A stretch of DNA of 64,000 bases from Lamprocystis purpurea DSM 4197 (GTDB taxonomy: Bacteria; Pseudomonadota; Gammaproteobacteria; Chromatiales; Chromatiaceae): positions 111,618 through 175,617 of the forward strand of contig NZ_KB902363.1 in NCBI RefSeq assembly GCF_000379525.1, in the 5' to 3' direction. The stretch's first letter is position 1, and every line of letters starts with the position of its first letter. A program made the translations under genes and the position numbers. Positions 9,443 to 18,515 of this stretch are shown in pieces. The notes under the pieces are model-generated. The model made no database searches. It was given only the letters and a program-made list of their open reading frames with translations, and was not told the DNA's origin.

Positions 9443-10912
9443 TCAGGTGTCCGTGTATTCACTCGCCATCCGTTCCTGGGCGACACCGAGCGCGCCGAGC
9501 GCCGCCGCGCTTGCGCGCACCGCGGCGGCCGGCCCGGCGAGATAGAAGCGCAGGCCGCTGAGATCCGCATGGTCCGTTTGCAGCGCCGCGATCAGGTCCG
9601 CCGCCGCGTCGCTGGTCAGCGGCGTGAAGCTGAAGTTGTCCAGTGCGTCTGTGAGCGCGCGTCCCCAGCGGCTCTGGTAGTGTCCCTCGGGATAGGTGGT
9701 GCCCCAATAGAGGTGGAACGACTCGATCAGATCGATGGAGACGGCGTGCTCGATCAGGCTTTTCACGGGGGCAATGCCGTCGCCGATCGCGATGAATACC
9801 GCGGGTTCCGGTGCGTCCTCGCGCAGCACGAAGGCTCCCTGGGGGCCGGTCACCTTGATCAATTGCCCGGCGTGAAGTCCGCCGAAGACCGCCGCGGCGA
9901 AGGCGTCCGTGCCGCGTCGGACGTAGAACCAGAGATTGCGTCCGTTGCACGGACAGCTCGCAATCGGCAGTTCACGGCTGGCGCCGTCCTCCAGGGTCAG
10001 GATGACGCGCTGGCCGGCCATGAAGCGCAAGGTGTGGGTGCGCGGGGTCTGGACATTCAGGCTCACCAGATCCGGGGCGAGCGGTTCCAGCTTGCGCAGG
10101 CTGGCGCGGATCTCCTGGCGCGGCAGGTCCTGCACCGACAGCGCCTCGGCCGCTTCGAGGACCAGATCGGTGACCGCCGTCGTCGAGCAGGTGAGAATGT
10201 AGCCCAATTGTTTCTCGCGCTCACTCAGCACATAGTCGTGATCGCGCGTCCTGGCGACCTCACCGCTCAGCACACGGGCCTTGCATTCTCCGCAGTTACC
10301 GCTGGCGCAGCCGTAACCCAGCTTGAGTCCGGCGCGCACCGAGGCATCCAGGATGGACTCGGCGCCCTCGACGAAGAAATCGTGCCCGCTCGGGATCAGT
10401 TTGCAGTTGGCAGCCATGATGCGCAGGAAGGTGTCTTTCGCCAGCAGTTGGGCTTTCTGGTCAGTCGTTGGTCGCTCCGCCAGGGCCAGGCGGGCTTGCG
10501 CAAACCAGGCTTGCAGGGCGCTGATCGCCGCCGCGGACGGACCCGGATAACCGCCCGGAAGGTCCCGGAGCCGTGCGCCGACCTCGTCCAGCAGCGACTC
10601 GGTTGCCGTCAGGGCCGACATCCGCTCGACCAGCGTCGCGCTCAGGCCGCGCAGACGTGCGACCAGGACCTCGGGGCTGGGCAGGATGGTATCGGCGTGA
10701 TGGGACTTCGGCACGGCCGCGGACTTGATCCGCTCCACTCGGAGCAGTGCCTCGTCGTCATGGAGGCTCACCGCCGGGTAGAGCAGCAACAAATCCTGGA
10801 TCGCGACGGCACCCTCGAAGGTTTCGAGGTCGCCGCGGCGGATGCGCCGCTGGATCTCGGCGCGGGTGACCCCGGCCAGGCGGGCGGCGCGGGAGAGACT
10901 CAGATAGCCCAT
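9443..10912 (-). CDS. 2Fe-2S ferredoxin-type oxidoreductase with N-terminal HTH-like domain
   Basis: 490 residues from the ATG at 10912. The N-terminus (SLSRAARLAGVTRAEIQRRI, residues 5-24) looks like an excisionase/MerR-type helix-turn-helix. Residues 165-260 are a plant-type 2Fe-2S domain with Cys202, Cys207, Cys210 and Cys242. The C-terminal half resembles an FAD/NAD(P)H reductase (about 270-490, with AIGDGIAPVKSLI). This suggests electron transfer between NAD(P)H and an unknown partner. It is divergent from glcE, with about 200 bases between the starts. The role is unknown; a link to glycolate oxidation is inferred only from position. Confidence 0.75.
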   Translation of the reverse strand: MGYLSLSRAARLAGVTRAEIQRRIRRGDLETFEGAVAIQDLLLLYPAVSLHDDEALLRVERIKSAAVPKSHHADTILPSPEVLVARLRGLSATLVERMSALTATESLLDEVGARLRDLPGGYPGPSAAAISALQAWFAQARLALAERPTTDQKAQLLAKDTFLRIMAANCKLIPSGHDFFVEGAESILDASVRAGLKLGYGCASGNCGECKARVLSGEVARTRDHDYVLSEREKQLGYILTCSTTAVTDLVLEAAEALSVQDLPRQEIRASLRKLEPLAPDLVSLNVQTPRTHTLRFMAGQRVILTLEDGASRELPIASCPCNGRNLWFYVRRGTDAFAAAVFGGLHAGQLIKVTGPQGAFVLREDAPEPAVFIAIGDGIAPVKSLIEHAVSIDLIESFHLYWGTTYPEGHYQSRWGRALTDALDNFSFTPLTSDAAADLIAALQTDHADLSGLRFYLAGPAAAVRASAAALGALGVAQERMASEYTDT

Positions 10913-11110
10913 GAACAGCGGTCTCCAGACGGGTGTCGGCCTCAAGGTTGCAATCCCGACCCCGGCATCCCATTGAGGACAGCGGAGAGCAAGGGCACGC
11001 AACTCACGAGTAACATAGTCGATGTGCCGACGCGACGCAAAAGCACTGGAGGATCCCGTGGACCAACAAACCAAGCGGCTGTGCGCCTTCATCAGCGGGC
11101 ATCAGCCAGT

Positions 11111-12211
11111 ATGACTACCGACGCCGATTGCGATCTCACGGCCGCGCTGCTCGATCAACTGCGGGCGGCCGCGGCGGCTGGCCGCTCATTGAACCTGCGC
11201 GGGGCCGGAACCAAGACCCGGCTCGGCCGTCAGGTCGCGGCGGACACCACGCCACTGGACCTGTCCGGGCATTGCGGGATCATCAACTACCAGCCCAAGG
11301 AGCTGGTGGTGACCGCCCGCTGTGGGACCACGCTGGCGGTCATCGAGGCCGCGCTGGCCGAGCACGGCCAGCATCTCCCCTGTGAACCGCCGCGGCTGGG
11401 TGTCGGCGCGACCCTGGGGGGCACCGTCGCCTGTGGTCTCTCCGGCCCCGCCCGGCCGTCCGGCGGCGCGATTCGCGACCTGGTGCTGGGTGCCCGTATT
11501 CTCACCGGCCGGGCCGAGGTCCTGCGCTTTGGGGGCGAGGTGATGAAAAACGTGGCGGGTTACGATTGTTCCCGCCTCATGGTCGGGGCTTACGGGACCT
11601 TGGGTGTGCTGCTGGACATCAGTGTCAAGGTGTTGCCGTCTCCGGCCGTATCCCGGACCCTGGTGCAGGACTGTGATCAACCCGAGGCCCTGGCGCGGAT
11701 GGAGCGTTGGGCGGCGCAGCCTTTGCCCATCACGGCCTCCTGCTGGATCGACTCCGGGGACGGCGGACGGCTGTGGGTGCGTCTGGCCGGGGCTGCCCAA
11801 GGGGTTCGCGCCGCGGCCGAACGCATCGGGGGCGAACCGCTGGCGGATGCGGATGCCGTCGCTTTCTGGGACGATCAGGTGCGTGAGCAGGGTCACGCGT
11901 TTTTCCAAGGCGACTTGCCCCTGTGGCGCTGCGCTCTGCCGGCAGCGACGCCGCCCCTGGACTTGCCGGGTCCGCAACTCCTGGAGTGGGGCGGTGCCCA
12001 GCGCTGGCTGCGCAGTGGTGCCGCGCCCGCGGTCATCCGTGCCCTGGTCGCCGCCGCGGGCGGTCACGCGACCCTGTTCCGCGGCGGTGACCGCACGGGG
12101 GAGGTCTTCCAACCCTTGTCGGCGCCGCTGCTGGCCCTGCACCGCAACCTCAAGCGTGCTTTCGACCCCGCCGGTATTCTCAATCCCGGCCGACTGTATC
12201 AGGACCTCTGA
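11111..12211 (+). CDS. glcE: Glycolate oxidase FAD-binding subunit
   Basis: 366 residues with the FAD-linked oxidase (PCMH) fold: NLRGAGTKTRLGR, VTARCGTTLAVIEA, LGGTVACGLSGPARP, and GEVMKNVAGYDCSRLMVGAYGTLG split across the FAD site. GlcE is part of GlcDEF, which oxidises glycolate to glyoxylate at the membrane. The ATG at 11111 is chosen as the N-terminus of the family domain; the same frame is open far upstream, but that is antisense to the reductase gene. glcF follows after 9 bases. No glcD is present in the window. Confidence 0.92.
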   Translation: MTTDADCDLTAALLDQLRAAAAAGRSLNLRGAGTKTRLGRQVAADTTPLDLSGHCGIINYQPKELVVTARCGTTLAVIEAALAEHGQHLPCEPPRLGVGATLGGTVACGLSGPARPSGGAIRDLVLGARILTGRAEVLRFGGEVMKNVAGYDCSRLMVGAYGTLGVLLDISVKVLPSPAVSRTLVQDCDQPEALARMERWAAQPLPITASCWIDSGDGGRLWVRLAGAAQGVRAAAERIGGEPLADADAVAFWDDQVREQGHAFFQGDLPLWRCALPAATPPLDLPGPQLLEWGGAQRWLRSGAAPAVIRALVAAAGGHATLFRGGDRTGEVFQPLSAPLLALHRNLKRAFDPAGILNPGRLYQDL

Positions 12212-12220
12212 GGGCCAACC

Positions 12221-13435
12221 GTGCAGACCCAGATTCTCCCGGAGTTCCTTGCCACCCCCGCGGGACGCGAGGCCGACGCCATCCTGCGCAGTTGCGTTCA
12301 CTGCGGCTTCTGTACCGCCACCTGCCCCACCTATCAGTTGCTGGGCGACGAATTGGATGGGCCGCGCGGGCGGATCTACCAGATCAAGCAGGTCCTCGAA
12401 GGGCATACCCCGACCCGCATCACGCAGCAGCACCTGGACCGCTGTCTCACCTGCCGTTCCTGCGAGACCACCTGTCCGTCCGGGGTGCGCTATGCCCGGC
12501 TGGCCGAGATTGGCCGTCATCTGGTGGAGGAGCGGGTCGCGCGGCCGGTCGGCGAGCGACTGCTGCGCACCGTATTGGTCCGGCTGCTGCCGCACCCGGC
12601 CCGTCTGCGTCCGCTGCTCGGCCTCGGTCGGCTGGTGCGGCCCCTGCTGCCGGCCGCGCTGGCGGCCAAGGTGCCGCGCGCCCGGCCGGCCGGGGACTGG
12701 CCCGCGCCGCGCGGTCGGCGGCGTTGCCTGGTGTTGGCCGGTTGTGTTCAGTCGGTCGCCACACCCCTGACCAACGCGGCGGCGGCCCGCCTGCTCGACC
12801 GGCTGGGTGTCGACCTGATCGCCAGTCCCGCCGCCGGCTGCTGCGGTGCTGTTGCTTATCACCTCAATGCCCAGGATGAGGGCCTGGACGCCATGCGCCG
12901 TAACATCGACGCCTGGTGGCCCGAGATCGCGGCCGGCTGCGACGCCATTCTGGTGACCGCGAGCGCCTGTGCGGGCATGGTGAAGGACTACGGTGACCTG
13001 TTGCGCGATGATCCCCTCTATGCCGAGAAGGCCGCGCGGGTGTCGGCCTTGGCCCGCGATCCGGCCGAGTGGCTGGCGGCGGCGGACTTGAGCCCGCTGG
13101 GGACACCAGGTCGGGGTCGGCGCATTGCCTTCCACGCCCCCTGCACGCTCCAGCACGGGCAGCAGATCAAGGGCGTGGTCGAAGGCATTCTCACCCGGCT
13201 CGGCTTTACCTTGAGCGTCGTGCCGGACGCGCACCTGTGTTGCGGTTCCGCCGGCACCTACTCGCTGACTCAGCCGGAGCTGTCGCTCGCGTTGCGCTCG
13301 AACAAGGTCATCGCCTTGGAGTCTGGTGCGCCGGAACTGATCGCGACCGCCAATATCGGTTGTCAACTGCACCTGGGGGCCGGCAGTGGGGTCCCGGTGG
13401 TACACTGGCTCGAACTGTTGGACCCAGCCAACTGA
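12221..13435 (+). CDS. glcF: Glycolate oxidase iron-sulfur subunit
   Basis: 404 residues with a GTG start and TGAGGG upstream. Two 4Fe-4S motifs are clear: CVHCGFCTATCP and CLTCRSCETTCP. Two C-terminal CCG domains follow (CCGAVAYHL and CCGSAGTYSL). It passes electrons from the GlcD/GlcE flavins to the quinone pool. It is coupled to glcE (9-base gap) and followed by a tartronate semialdehyde reductase gene, giving the route glycolate to glyoxylate to glycerate. Confidence 0.95.
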   Translation: MQTQILPEFLATPAGREADAILRSCVHCGFCTATCPTYQLLGDELDGPRGRIYQIKQVLEGHTPTRITQQHLDRCLTCRSCETTCPSGVRYARLAEIGRHLVEERVARPVGERLLRTVLVRLLPHPARLRPLLGLGRLVRPLLPAALAAKVPRARPAGDWPAPRGRRRCLVLAGCVQSVATPLTNAAAARLLDRLGVDLIASPAAGCCGAVAYHLNAQDEGLDAMRRNIDAWWPEIAAGCDAILVTASACAGMVKDYGDLLRDDPLYAEKAARVSALARDPAEWLAAADLSPLGTPGRGRRIAFHAPCTLQHGQQIKGVVEGILTRLGFTLSVVPDAHLCCGSAGTYSLTQPELSLALRSNKVIALESGAPELIATANIGCQLHLGAGSGVPVVHWLELLDPAN

Positions 13436-13468
13436 AGCATCAGGTTCAAATCCTCTGGAGTGACCAGC

Positions 13469-14371
13469 ATGGCAGAGCGCGTCGGTTTCATCGGGCTGGG
13501 GATCATGGGTCGCCCCATGGCGCTGAATGTGCTACGCGCCGGGTGGGACCTGGCTGTCCATGCCCGACGCCCGGAGTCCATGGAACCCCTGGCCGCGGCC
13601 GGCGCCGCGACCTGCGCCAGCCCGGCTGAGGTTGCCCGGCACGCGGACATCCTCTTCACCATGGTGGCGGACACCGCCGACGTGGAGCAGGTCATCCTCG
13701 GGCCGGAGGGGGTCATCGAAGGGGCGAGCCCCGGCGCCGTGCTGGTGGATATGAGCACCATCTCGCCCGCCGTCACCCGCACCATCGCCGCGCGTTTGCG
13801 CGAGCGCGGTCTGGCCATGCTCGATGCCCCGGTCTCGGGCGGTGAGGCCGGCGCCATCGCGGGCACGCTGTCGATCATGGTCGGCGGCGCGGCGGAGGTT
13901 TTCGATCGGGTGCGACCGCTGTTCGCGGCAATGGGGCGCAACATCGTCCATGTGGGTGGGAGCGGTGCCGGCCAAGTCTGCAAGTCATGCAACCAGATCG
14001 TGGTGGGCGCGACCATCGTCGGGGTGGCTGAGGCGATCCTGCTGGCGCGTGCTTCCGGTGTCGATCCGGCGCGCGTCCGCGAGGCGTTGCTGGGCGGATT
14101 CGCCGCCAGCCGCATCCTGGAGGTTCACGGACAGCGCATGATCGACGGCAATTTCGCGCCTGGCTTCAAGGCGCGGCTGCACCAGAAGGATATGCGCATC
14201 GTCGGCGAGTCCGCGCTTGAACTTGGCCTGGCATTGCCGAGCGCCGCGACCATCGCTCAATACCTCAACGCCCTGGTCGGCCAAGGGTTGGGTGAAGAAG
14301 ACTCCGCGGCCATTTACAAGGTGCTGGAGGCCATGAGCCACGGCCGCACCGGCGGCGCGTCCGGTCCCTGA
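13469..14371 (+). CDS. garR: 2-hydroxy-3-oxopropionate (tartronate semialdehyde) reductase
   Basis: 300 residues of the beta-hydroxyacid dehydrogenase family: Rossmann motif GFIGLGIMGRPMA, substrate motif DAPVSGGEAGA, catalytic lysine region GSGAGQVCKSCNQ (Lys in CKSCN) and KDMRI. It reduces tartronate semialdehyde to D-glycerate. ATG 13469 is preferred over GTG 13460 because TCTGGAG sits 8 bases upstream of it. Its place directly after glcEF supports the glycolate/glycerate pathway role. GarR and GlxR cannot be told apart here. Confidence 0.88.
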   Translation: MAERVGFIGLGIMGRPMALNVLRAGWDLAVHARRPESMEPLAAAGAATCASPAEVARHADILFTMVADTADVEQVILGPEGVIEGASPGAVLVDMSTISPAVTRTIAARLRERGLAMLDAPVSGGEAGAIAGTLSIMVGGAAEVFDRVRPLFAAMGRNIVHVGGSGAGQVCKSCNQIVVGATIVGVAEAILLARASGVDPARVREALLGGFAASRILEVHGQRMIDGNFAPGFKARLHQKDMRIVGESALELGLALPSAATIAQYLNALVGQGLGEEDSAAIYKVLEAMSHGRTGGASGP

Positions 14372-14399
14372 ATCTTTCAGCCGCTGCCCCAGGAGGTTC

Positions 14400-15875
14400 A
14401 TGGACAGCCCCGCAAACCGCGACGCGCGCGGATCTGATGCCCTACCCGATTCACTTGGCGATCCACTCGGCGATCCGCGGTGGTGGGTCTTTTCAACCTA
14501 TTTCGCCCAGGGCTTCCCCTACATGGTGGTGCGCGCCATGTCGTCGGTCTTCTTCACCGATGTCGGGATGTCGGAGCGCGCATTGGGTTATCTCAACTTC
14601 TTGGGCCTGCCCTGGAATCTGAAGTTCTTGTGGGCGCCCTTCGTGGATATCTACTCCACCCGGCGCACCTGGATGATCCTGATCCAGGCCCTGCTCACCG
14701 TGCTGACCGCGCTGCTGGCCGGACTCTGCCTCCTGCGCGGGGACGGGGCGGGGGTGCCCGATGCCATTCTGGTGTGGCTCTTCATCGTCTTGGCGTTCCT
14801 CGCGGCCACCAATGATATCGCCATCGACGGGTATTACATGGAGGGCATCAGCGACCCCAAGCAGCAGGCCGCCTATACCGGGTTGCGGGTCACGGCCTAC
14901 CGTCTGGCGATGATCGTCGCTCGCTTTGGCATCATCCTGGCGGTCGCGGAGGTCGCCAAGCACGCCTTTGGCGGCAATCTGTACAGCGCCTGGGGTTGCG
15001 GCTTCGCGGCGGGGGCGGTGGTGATGGCCGTGCTGACCGTGACGCACCTGGTCAAGCTCCCGCACTACCAGCAGCCGCGGGAGCCCATGGTCGGTGGCCG
15101 TCACGCGGGTACCGCCTTCCTGAACTCCTTCGCCGCTTACCTTGAGGTCTCGCCGCGCCGCTCACTCGTCGCGCTGGTCAGCGCCCCCCTGCTTGGTTTG
15201 GCCCTGAGTGCGGTGCTCCTGGCATTGGGTGTCCCTGGGGTGCAGGCCCTGACCTATGGTTTCGCCTTCATGCTGATCGCCTTGCTGGCCCAGGCCAAGC
15301 CGGTGATCGCGCTGAGTCTGGCGTTTATCATGTTCTACAAGATCGGCGATGAAATCATCTTCTCGATGGGGACTCCGTTCCTCAAGCGCTATCTGCTGGT
15401 GGACAACACGCAGCTCGCCTGGATGAGCGGTTTGCTGGGGTTGGTGGGTTCCATCATCGGGACCACGATCGGCGGACTCTGGATCAAACGCACCGGGTTG
15501 CGTCGAGCCATCTGGCCGCTGACGCTGTTGATGAACCTCAATATCCTCGCCTATATCTGGCTGGCCTATGAGCGCCCCCTGGCGACCAGCACGCTGGGAT
15601 TCCTGACCATCGGGACTGTCTACACGATCGAGCAGATTGCCGCGGGTCTGGGCAACGCCGTGCTCATCGTCTATATCCTGCGCACCTGCAAACCCGAGTT
15701 CAAGGCCGGACATTACGCCATCGGGTCGGCCTTCATGTCGGTCTTCTCCGCCCTGTTCGGTGGTATGGGTGGGGTCATCGTCGAACAGGTCGACTATCTC
15801 GGGCTCTTCACGATCGGTTTTCTTGCCTCGCTGCCGGCCATGGCGCTGTTGTTTTTCGTGCGGGTCAAAGATTGA
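14400..15875 (+). CDS. MFS/PAT-family permease (AmpG-like)
   Basis: 491 residues with about 12-14 hydrophobic segments. WVFSTYFAQGFPYM, PWNLKFLWAPFVD and NDIAIDGYYMEG match the peptide/acetyl-CoA/drug transporter (PAT, AmpG-like) branch of the major facilitator superfamily. AmpG imports muropeptides in E. coli, but this branch also includes carriers of unknown substrate. AGGAGG is only 3 bases from the ATG, unusually close. It follows garR by 28 bases and may be co-transcribed with glcEF-garR. Confidence 0.8.
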   Translation: MDSPANRDARGSDALPDSLGDPLGDPRWWVFSTYFAQGFPYMVVRAMSSVFFTDVGMSERALGYLNFLGLPWNLKFLWAPFVDIYSTRRTWMILIQALLTVLTALLAGLCLLRGDGAGVPDAILVWLFIVLAFLAATNDIAIDGYYMEGISDPKQQAAYTGLRVTAYRLAMIVARFGIILAVAEVAKHAFGGNLYSAWGCGFAAGAVVMAVLTVTHLVKLPHYQQPREPMVGGRHAGTAFLNSFAAYLEVSPRRSLVALVSAPLLGLALSAVLLALGVPGVQALTYGFAFMLIALLAQAKPVIALSLAFIMFYKIGDEIIFSMGTPFLKRYLLVDNTQLAWMSGLLGLVGSIIGTTIGGLWIKRTGLRRAIWPLTLLMNLNILAYIWLAYERPLATSTLGFLTIGTVYTIEQIAAGLGNAVLIVYILRTCKPEFKAGHYAIGSAFMSVFSALFGGMGGVIVEQVDYLGLFTIGFLASLPAMALLFFVRVKD

Positions 15876-15922
15876 TGGGGTCGGTGAGACGAGTCGGAAA
15901 TAACTAAAATAGCGAATATAAC

Positions 15923-16050
15923 CGTTGTCGTTGTCGTTGTCGTTGTCGTAATCGTAATCGGAGAAGCGATTCAATTCGGCCCTACGCATGCAACGCGAGG
16001 ACCGCGAAACGACGCGGTGCGAGAGAATCCTTGCGGGTATGATCTGGCGC
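15923..16050. repeat. MITE-like element, copy C (hexanucleotide end, right end lost)
   Basis: About five GTCGTT-type units end in two GTAATCG-like units (15923-15961), followed by GAGAAGCGATTCAA as in copies A and B. GCGGTGCGAGAGAAT at about 16015 is shared with copy B. The right inverted end is not recognisable; a REP-like palindrome starts immediately at 16051. Confidence 0.6.
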
Positions 16051-16105
16051 TACCGGCCGCTGGAGCGGCCGGACGGCATTCCCACGCTGGAGCGTGGGAA
16101 CGAGA
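16051..16105. repeat. REP-like double palindrome
   Basis: Two adjacent palindromes: GGCCGCTGGAGCGGCC and TCCCACGCTGGAGCGTGGGA. The same pair, in either orientation, recurs at 36168, 36312 and 43048. It is a dispersed repeat in the 3' gap after the permease gene. Confidence 0.75.
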
Positions 16106-16180
16106 AAATCAGTGGTGCCTGCGCGCCGGACCGGCTAAAGCCTCGACCTCCAGTCGCCGGAACGATGACCAAGGCCCTTA

Positions 16181-17926
16181 TTAACGAGCGGTTCCTTGAG
16201 AAAGGGAGCGCCGGAAGCGGCGCTCCTGCGGGTAGGGAAAGATGTCATCGAGACGGCCGCTGCGGATCACCGCCTGGCGGGCGCGCCACCAGGCGGGGTC
16301 GAGCAGGTCGCGGTGCAGTTCGAGAAAGACCTTACGAATCCGTGGGTCGGTAAGCAGGAAGGTCGCGAACTCTTCCGGGAAGACGTCATCCGGTCCGGCC
16401 GTATACCAGGGCTCCGCCGCCATCTCCATCTCCGGGTAGGGTGCCTCCGGGATCTCCCGGAAGTTGCATTCGGTGAGGTAGCAGAGTTCATCGTAATCGT
16501 AGAAGACGACCCGCCCGGCACGGGTCACACCGAAATTCTTGAACAAAAAATCACCGGGAAAGATGTTGGCCGCGGCGAGCTGCTTGATGGCGTCACCGTA
16601 TTCCCGGATGGCATGGCGGATCTCATCGTGATCGGCCGTATGCAGATAGAGATTGAGCGGGGTCATGCGCCGCTCGATATAGAGGTGCTTGATGATGAGT
16701 TGATCGCCGTTGATCTCCAGGCTGCCGGCGCATTCCGACTCCAGTTCCGCGCGCAGCTCCGCTGAGATGCGCGCCAGAGGGAAGGCGACATGGGAGTATT
16801 CCCAGGAGTCGGCCATGCGCCCGACCCGGTCGTGCATTTTGACCAGCAGGTATTTCTCTTTGACGGTCTCGCGGGTCATTTCCTTGGGTGGTGCGAACCG
16901 GTCCCTGATCACCTTGAAGACGAACGACAATGACGGCAGGGTGAAAACGCACATCACCATGCCGCGGATGCCGGGTGCAACTTTGAATTCGTCAGAGGAA
17001 TACCGCAGGTGTTTCAGGAAGTCACGGTAGAATTCGGCCTTGGCGTATTTCTGGAAGCCGATGGCGGTATAGAACTCGGCTTTTGACTTACGCGCCAGGA
17101 GCGGGCGCAGGAAGTCCACGACCGCGGCCGGCACCTGGGTATTCACCATGAAATAGGCGCGGGAGAAGCTGAAAATGTCGGTGATTTCGTCGTTGCCCAG
17201 CAACAGGGCATCGCAATAGAGTCCGCCCTGTTCGTCGTTGAGGATCGGCACCGCGAAGGGGGTTTGGTCCGCCCCATTGATGATCTTACCGATGACATAG
17301 GCCCCCTTGTTGCGAAAAAAGGGCTCGGTCAGCACCGCGATCTGGAAATTCTGCGCCAGCGCCCGATTGTCCGGGAAGCGGGAACAGATGGCGTGCATCA
17401 GGTTGCGGATGTCGTGGCGGCGGTCGCGGAAGGGGAGCGTGAACCCGAGTCCGTCCATGATCGTGCCGATGATCTTGACCATGCCGTCACGCGCCGGGTA
17501 ATAGGGACGGAAGATCGGGTTCTCCGCCTCCAGATGTTCGGTGGAGAACACCGGCCACACGAAGATATGGGCGCTGTTGTAATAGCGGCGGTCGAACAGG
17601 CGGCAGAACACCGAGTTGTAATAGGTTTCGGCCAATTCGGGCTGGCGGTGTTGCGGCAGCAGGCGCAGGTACTCCACCTTGACCCGCCGCCACAGGCGCT
17701 CGTCGCGGTTATGCAAGTGGAATTCGCGGCGCAGGATGCCCACGGTTTCCACCACGCGCTGATCGTAATAGTCGATGCGCTCGCGGGAGGCGGCCTGGAC
17801 CGCGGCCCAATCCGCGTTCTCAAAGCGCCGCCGCGCTTTGGCGGTGACTTCCCGGAATTGCCGGTAATGGCTGTCGAAACCATCCAGGATGCACTCCGCG
17901 ATCTGTTTCGCTTCGGTCCAGGCCAT
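16181..17926 (-). CDS. aceK: Isocitrate dehydrogenase kinase/phosphatase
   Basis: 581 residues, the usual AceK length. It phosphorylates and dephosphorylates isocitrate dehydrogenase and so controls the branch to the glyoxylate shunt, which fits a cell using acetate through ActP. Family segments are clear: ILDGFDSHYRQFREVT, LYCDALLLGNDEIT, APGIRGMVMCVFTLPS, HDRVGRMADSWEYS and LFKNFGVTRAGRVVFYDYDE. The ATG at 17926 has GAGGAGAG upstream. It follows rraA by 10 bases. No aceA or aceB is present in the window. Confidence 0.96.
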   Translation of the reverse strand: MAWTEAKQIAECILDGFDSHYRQFREVTAKARRRFENADWAAVQAASRERIDYYDQRVVETVGILRREFHLHNRDERLWRRVKVEYLRLLPQHRQPELAETYYNSVFCRLFDRRYYNSAHIFVWPVFSTEHLEAENPIFRPYYPARDGMVKIIGTIMDGLGFTLPFRDRRHDIRNLMHAICSRFPDNRALAQNFQIAVLTEPFFRNKGAYVIGKIINGADQTPFAVPILNDEQGGLYCDALLLGNDEITDIFSFSRAYFMVNTQVPAAVVDFLRPLLARKSKAEFYTAIGFQKYAKAEFYRDFLKHLRYSSDEFKVAPGIRGMVMCVFTLPSLSFVFKVIRDRFAPPKEMTRETVKEKYLLVKMHDRVGRMADSWEYSHVAFPLARISAELRAELESECAGSLEINGDQLIIKHLYIERRMTPLNLYLHTADHDEIRHAIREYGDAIKQLAAANIFPGDFLFKNFGVTRAGRVVFYDYDELCYLTECNFREIPEAPYPEMEMAAEPWYTAGPDDVFPEEFATFLLTDPRIRKVFLELHRDLLDPAWWRARQAVIRSGRLDDIFPYPQERRFRRSLSQGTAR

Positions 17927-17936
17927 GGCGCTCTCC

Positions 17937-18425
17937 TCAGTCCGCGAGGTCGAGGCGGGCGGCGGCGACCAGGATGCCGTCCGCGTCCGCGTAGACCCAG
18001 TCGCCGGGCGCGAAGCTGACTCCGGCAAAACTCACCGTCAGGTCGCGTTGACCCTCGCCGCGGCGCTGGCTCTTGCGCGGATTGGCGGCCAGGGCCTTGA
18101 TCCCCAGGTCCATCCCGGCCAGTTCATCCGTATCACGCACGCAGCCGAACAGGATCACTCCGGCCCACCCCTGGGCGACCGCGCTCGCGGCGATCAGGTC
18201 GCCGAGCATGGCGCAGCGCAGCGAGCCGCCGGCGTCGGCCACCAGCACGCGACCGGCACCGGGTTCGGCCAGCAGCGCCTTGATCTGGGTGTTGTCTTCA
18301 AAGCACTTGGCGGTGACGACCGCACCGGAAAAGGCGCGGCATCCGCCGAAGTCCCGGAAGATGGGGTCACAGACCCGCACCTGGGTCTCGTAGTGGTCGT
18401 AGAGGTCGGCGGTCTTGAATGCCAT
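17937..18425 (-). CDS. rraA: Ribonuclease E activity regulator RraA
   Basis: 162 residues with the RraA fold signatures FRDFGGCRAFSG, VKCFEDN-like AKCFEDNTQIKALL, LVADAGGSLRCAMLGD and GVILFGCVRDTDEL. RraA binds RNase E and inhibits it, and related proteins act as aldolases (HMG/CHA). It is the first gene of a likely rraA-aceK operon (10-base gap). Confidence 0.93.
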   Translation of the reverse strand: MAFKTADLYDHYETQVRVCDPIFRDFGGCRAFSGAVVTAKCFEDNTQIKALLAEPGAGRVLVADAGGSLRCAMLGDLIAASAVAQGWAGVILFGCVRDTDELAGMDLGIKALAANPRKSQRRGEGQRDLTVSFAGVSFAPGDWVYADADGILVAAARLDLAD

Positions 18426-18515
18426 CGGATTATGGGCCTGGCGGATGGTTGATCGTCGGTAGCTGAGAGCATAAGGGCAAACGGCGGCGAAGCGAAGGGC
18501 GTGCGGCGCTGACGC

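Noticed and set aside
9371..11110. Long N-terminal extension of the glcE frame
   Set aside because: It lies antisense to the 2Fe-2S reductase and has no family similarity; GlcE starts at 11111.
11186..13405. 739-codon minus-strand frame opposite glcE-glcF
   Set aside because: Antisense shadow of two clearly conserved genes.
15162..15989. Minus-strand frame starting with a DYDYDNDNDN string
   Set aside because: The Asp/Asn string is the hexanucleotide tract of repeat copy C and the rest is antisense to the MFS permease.
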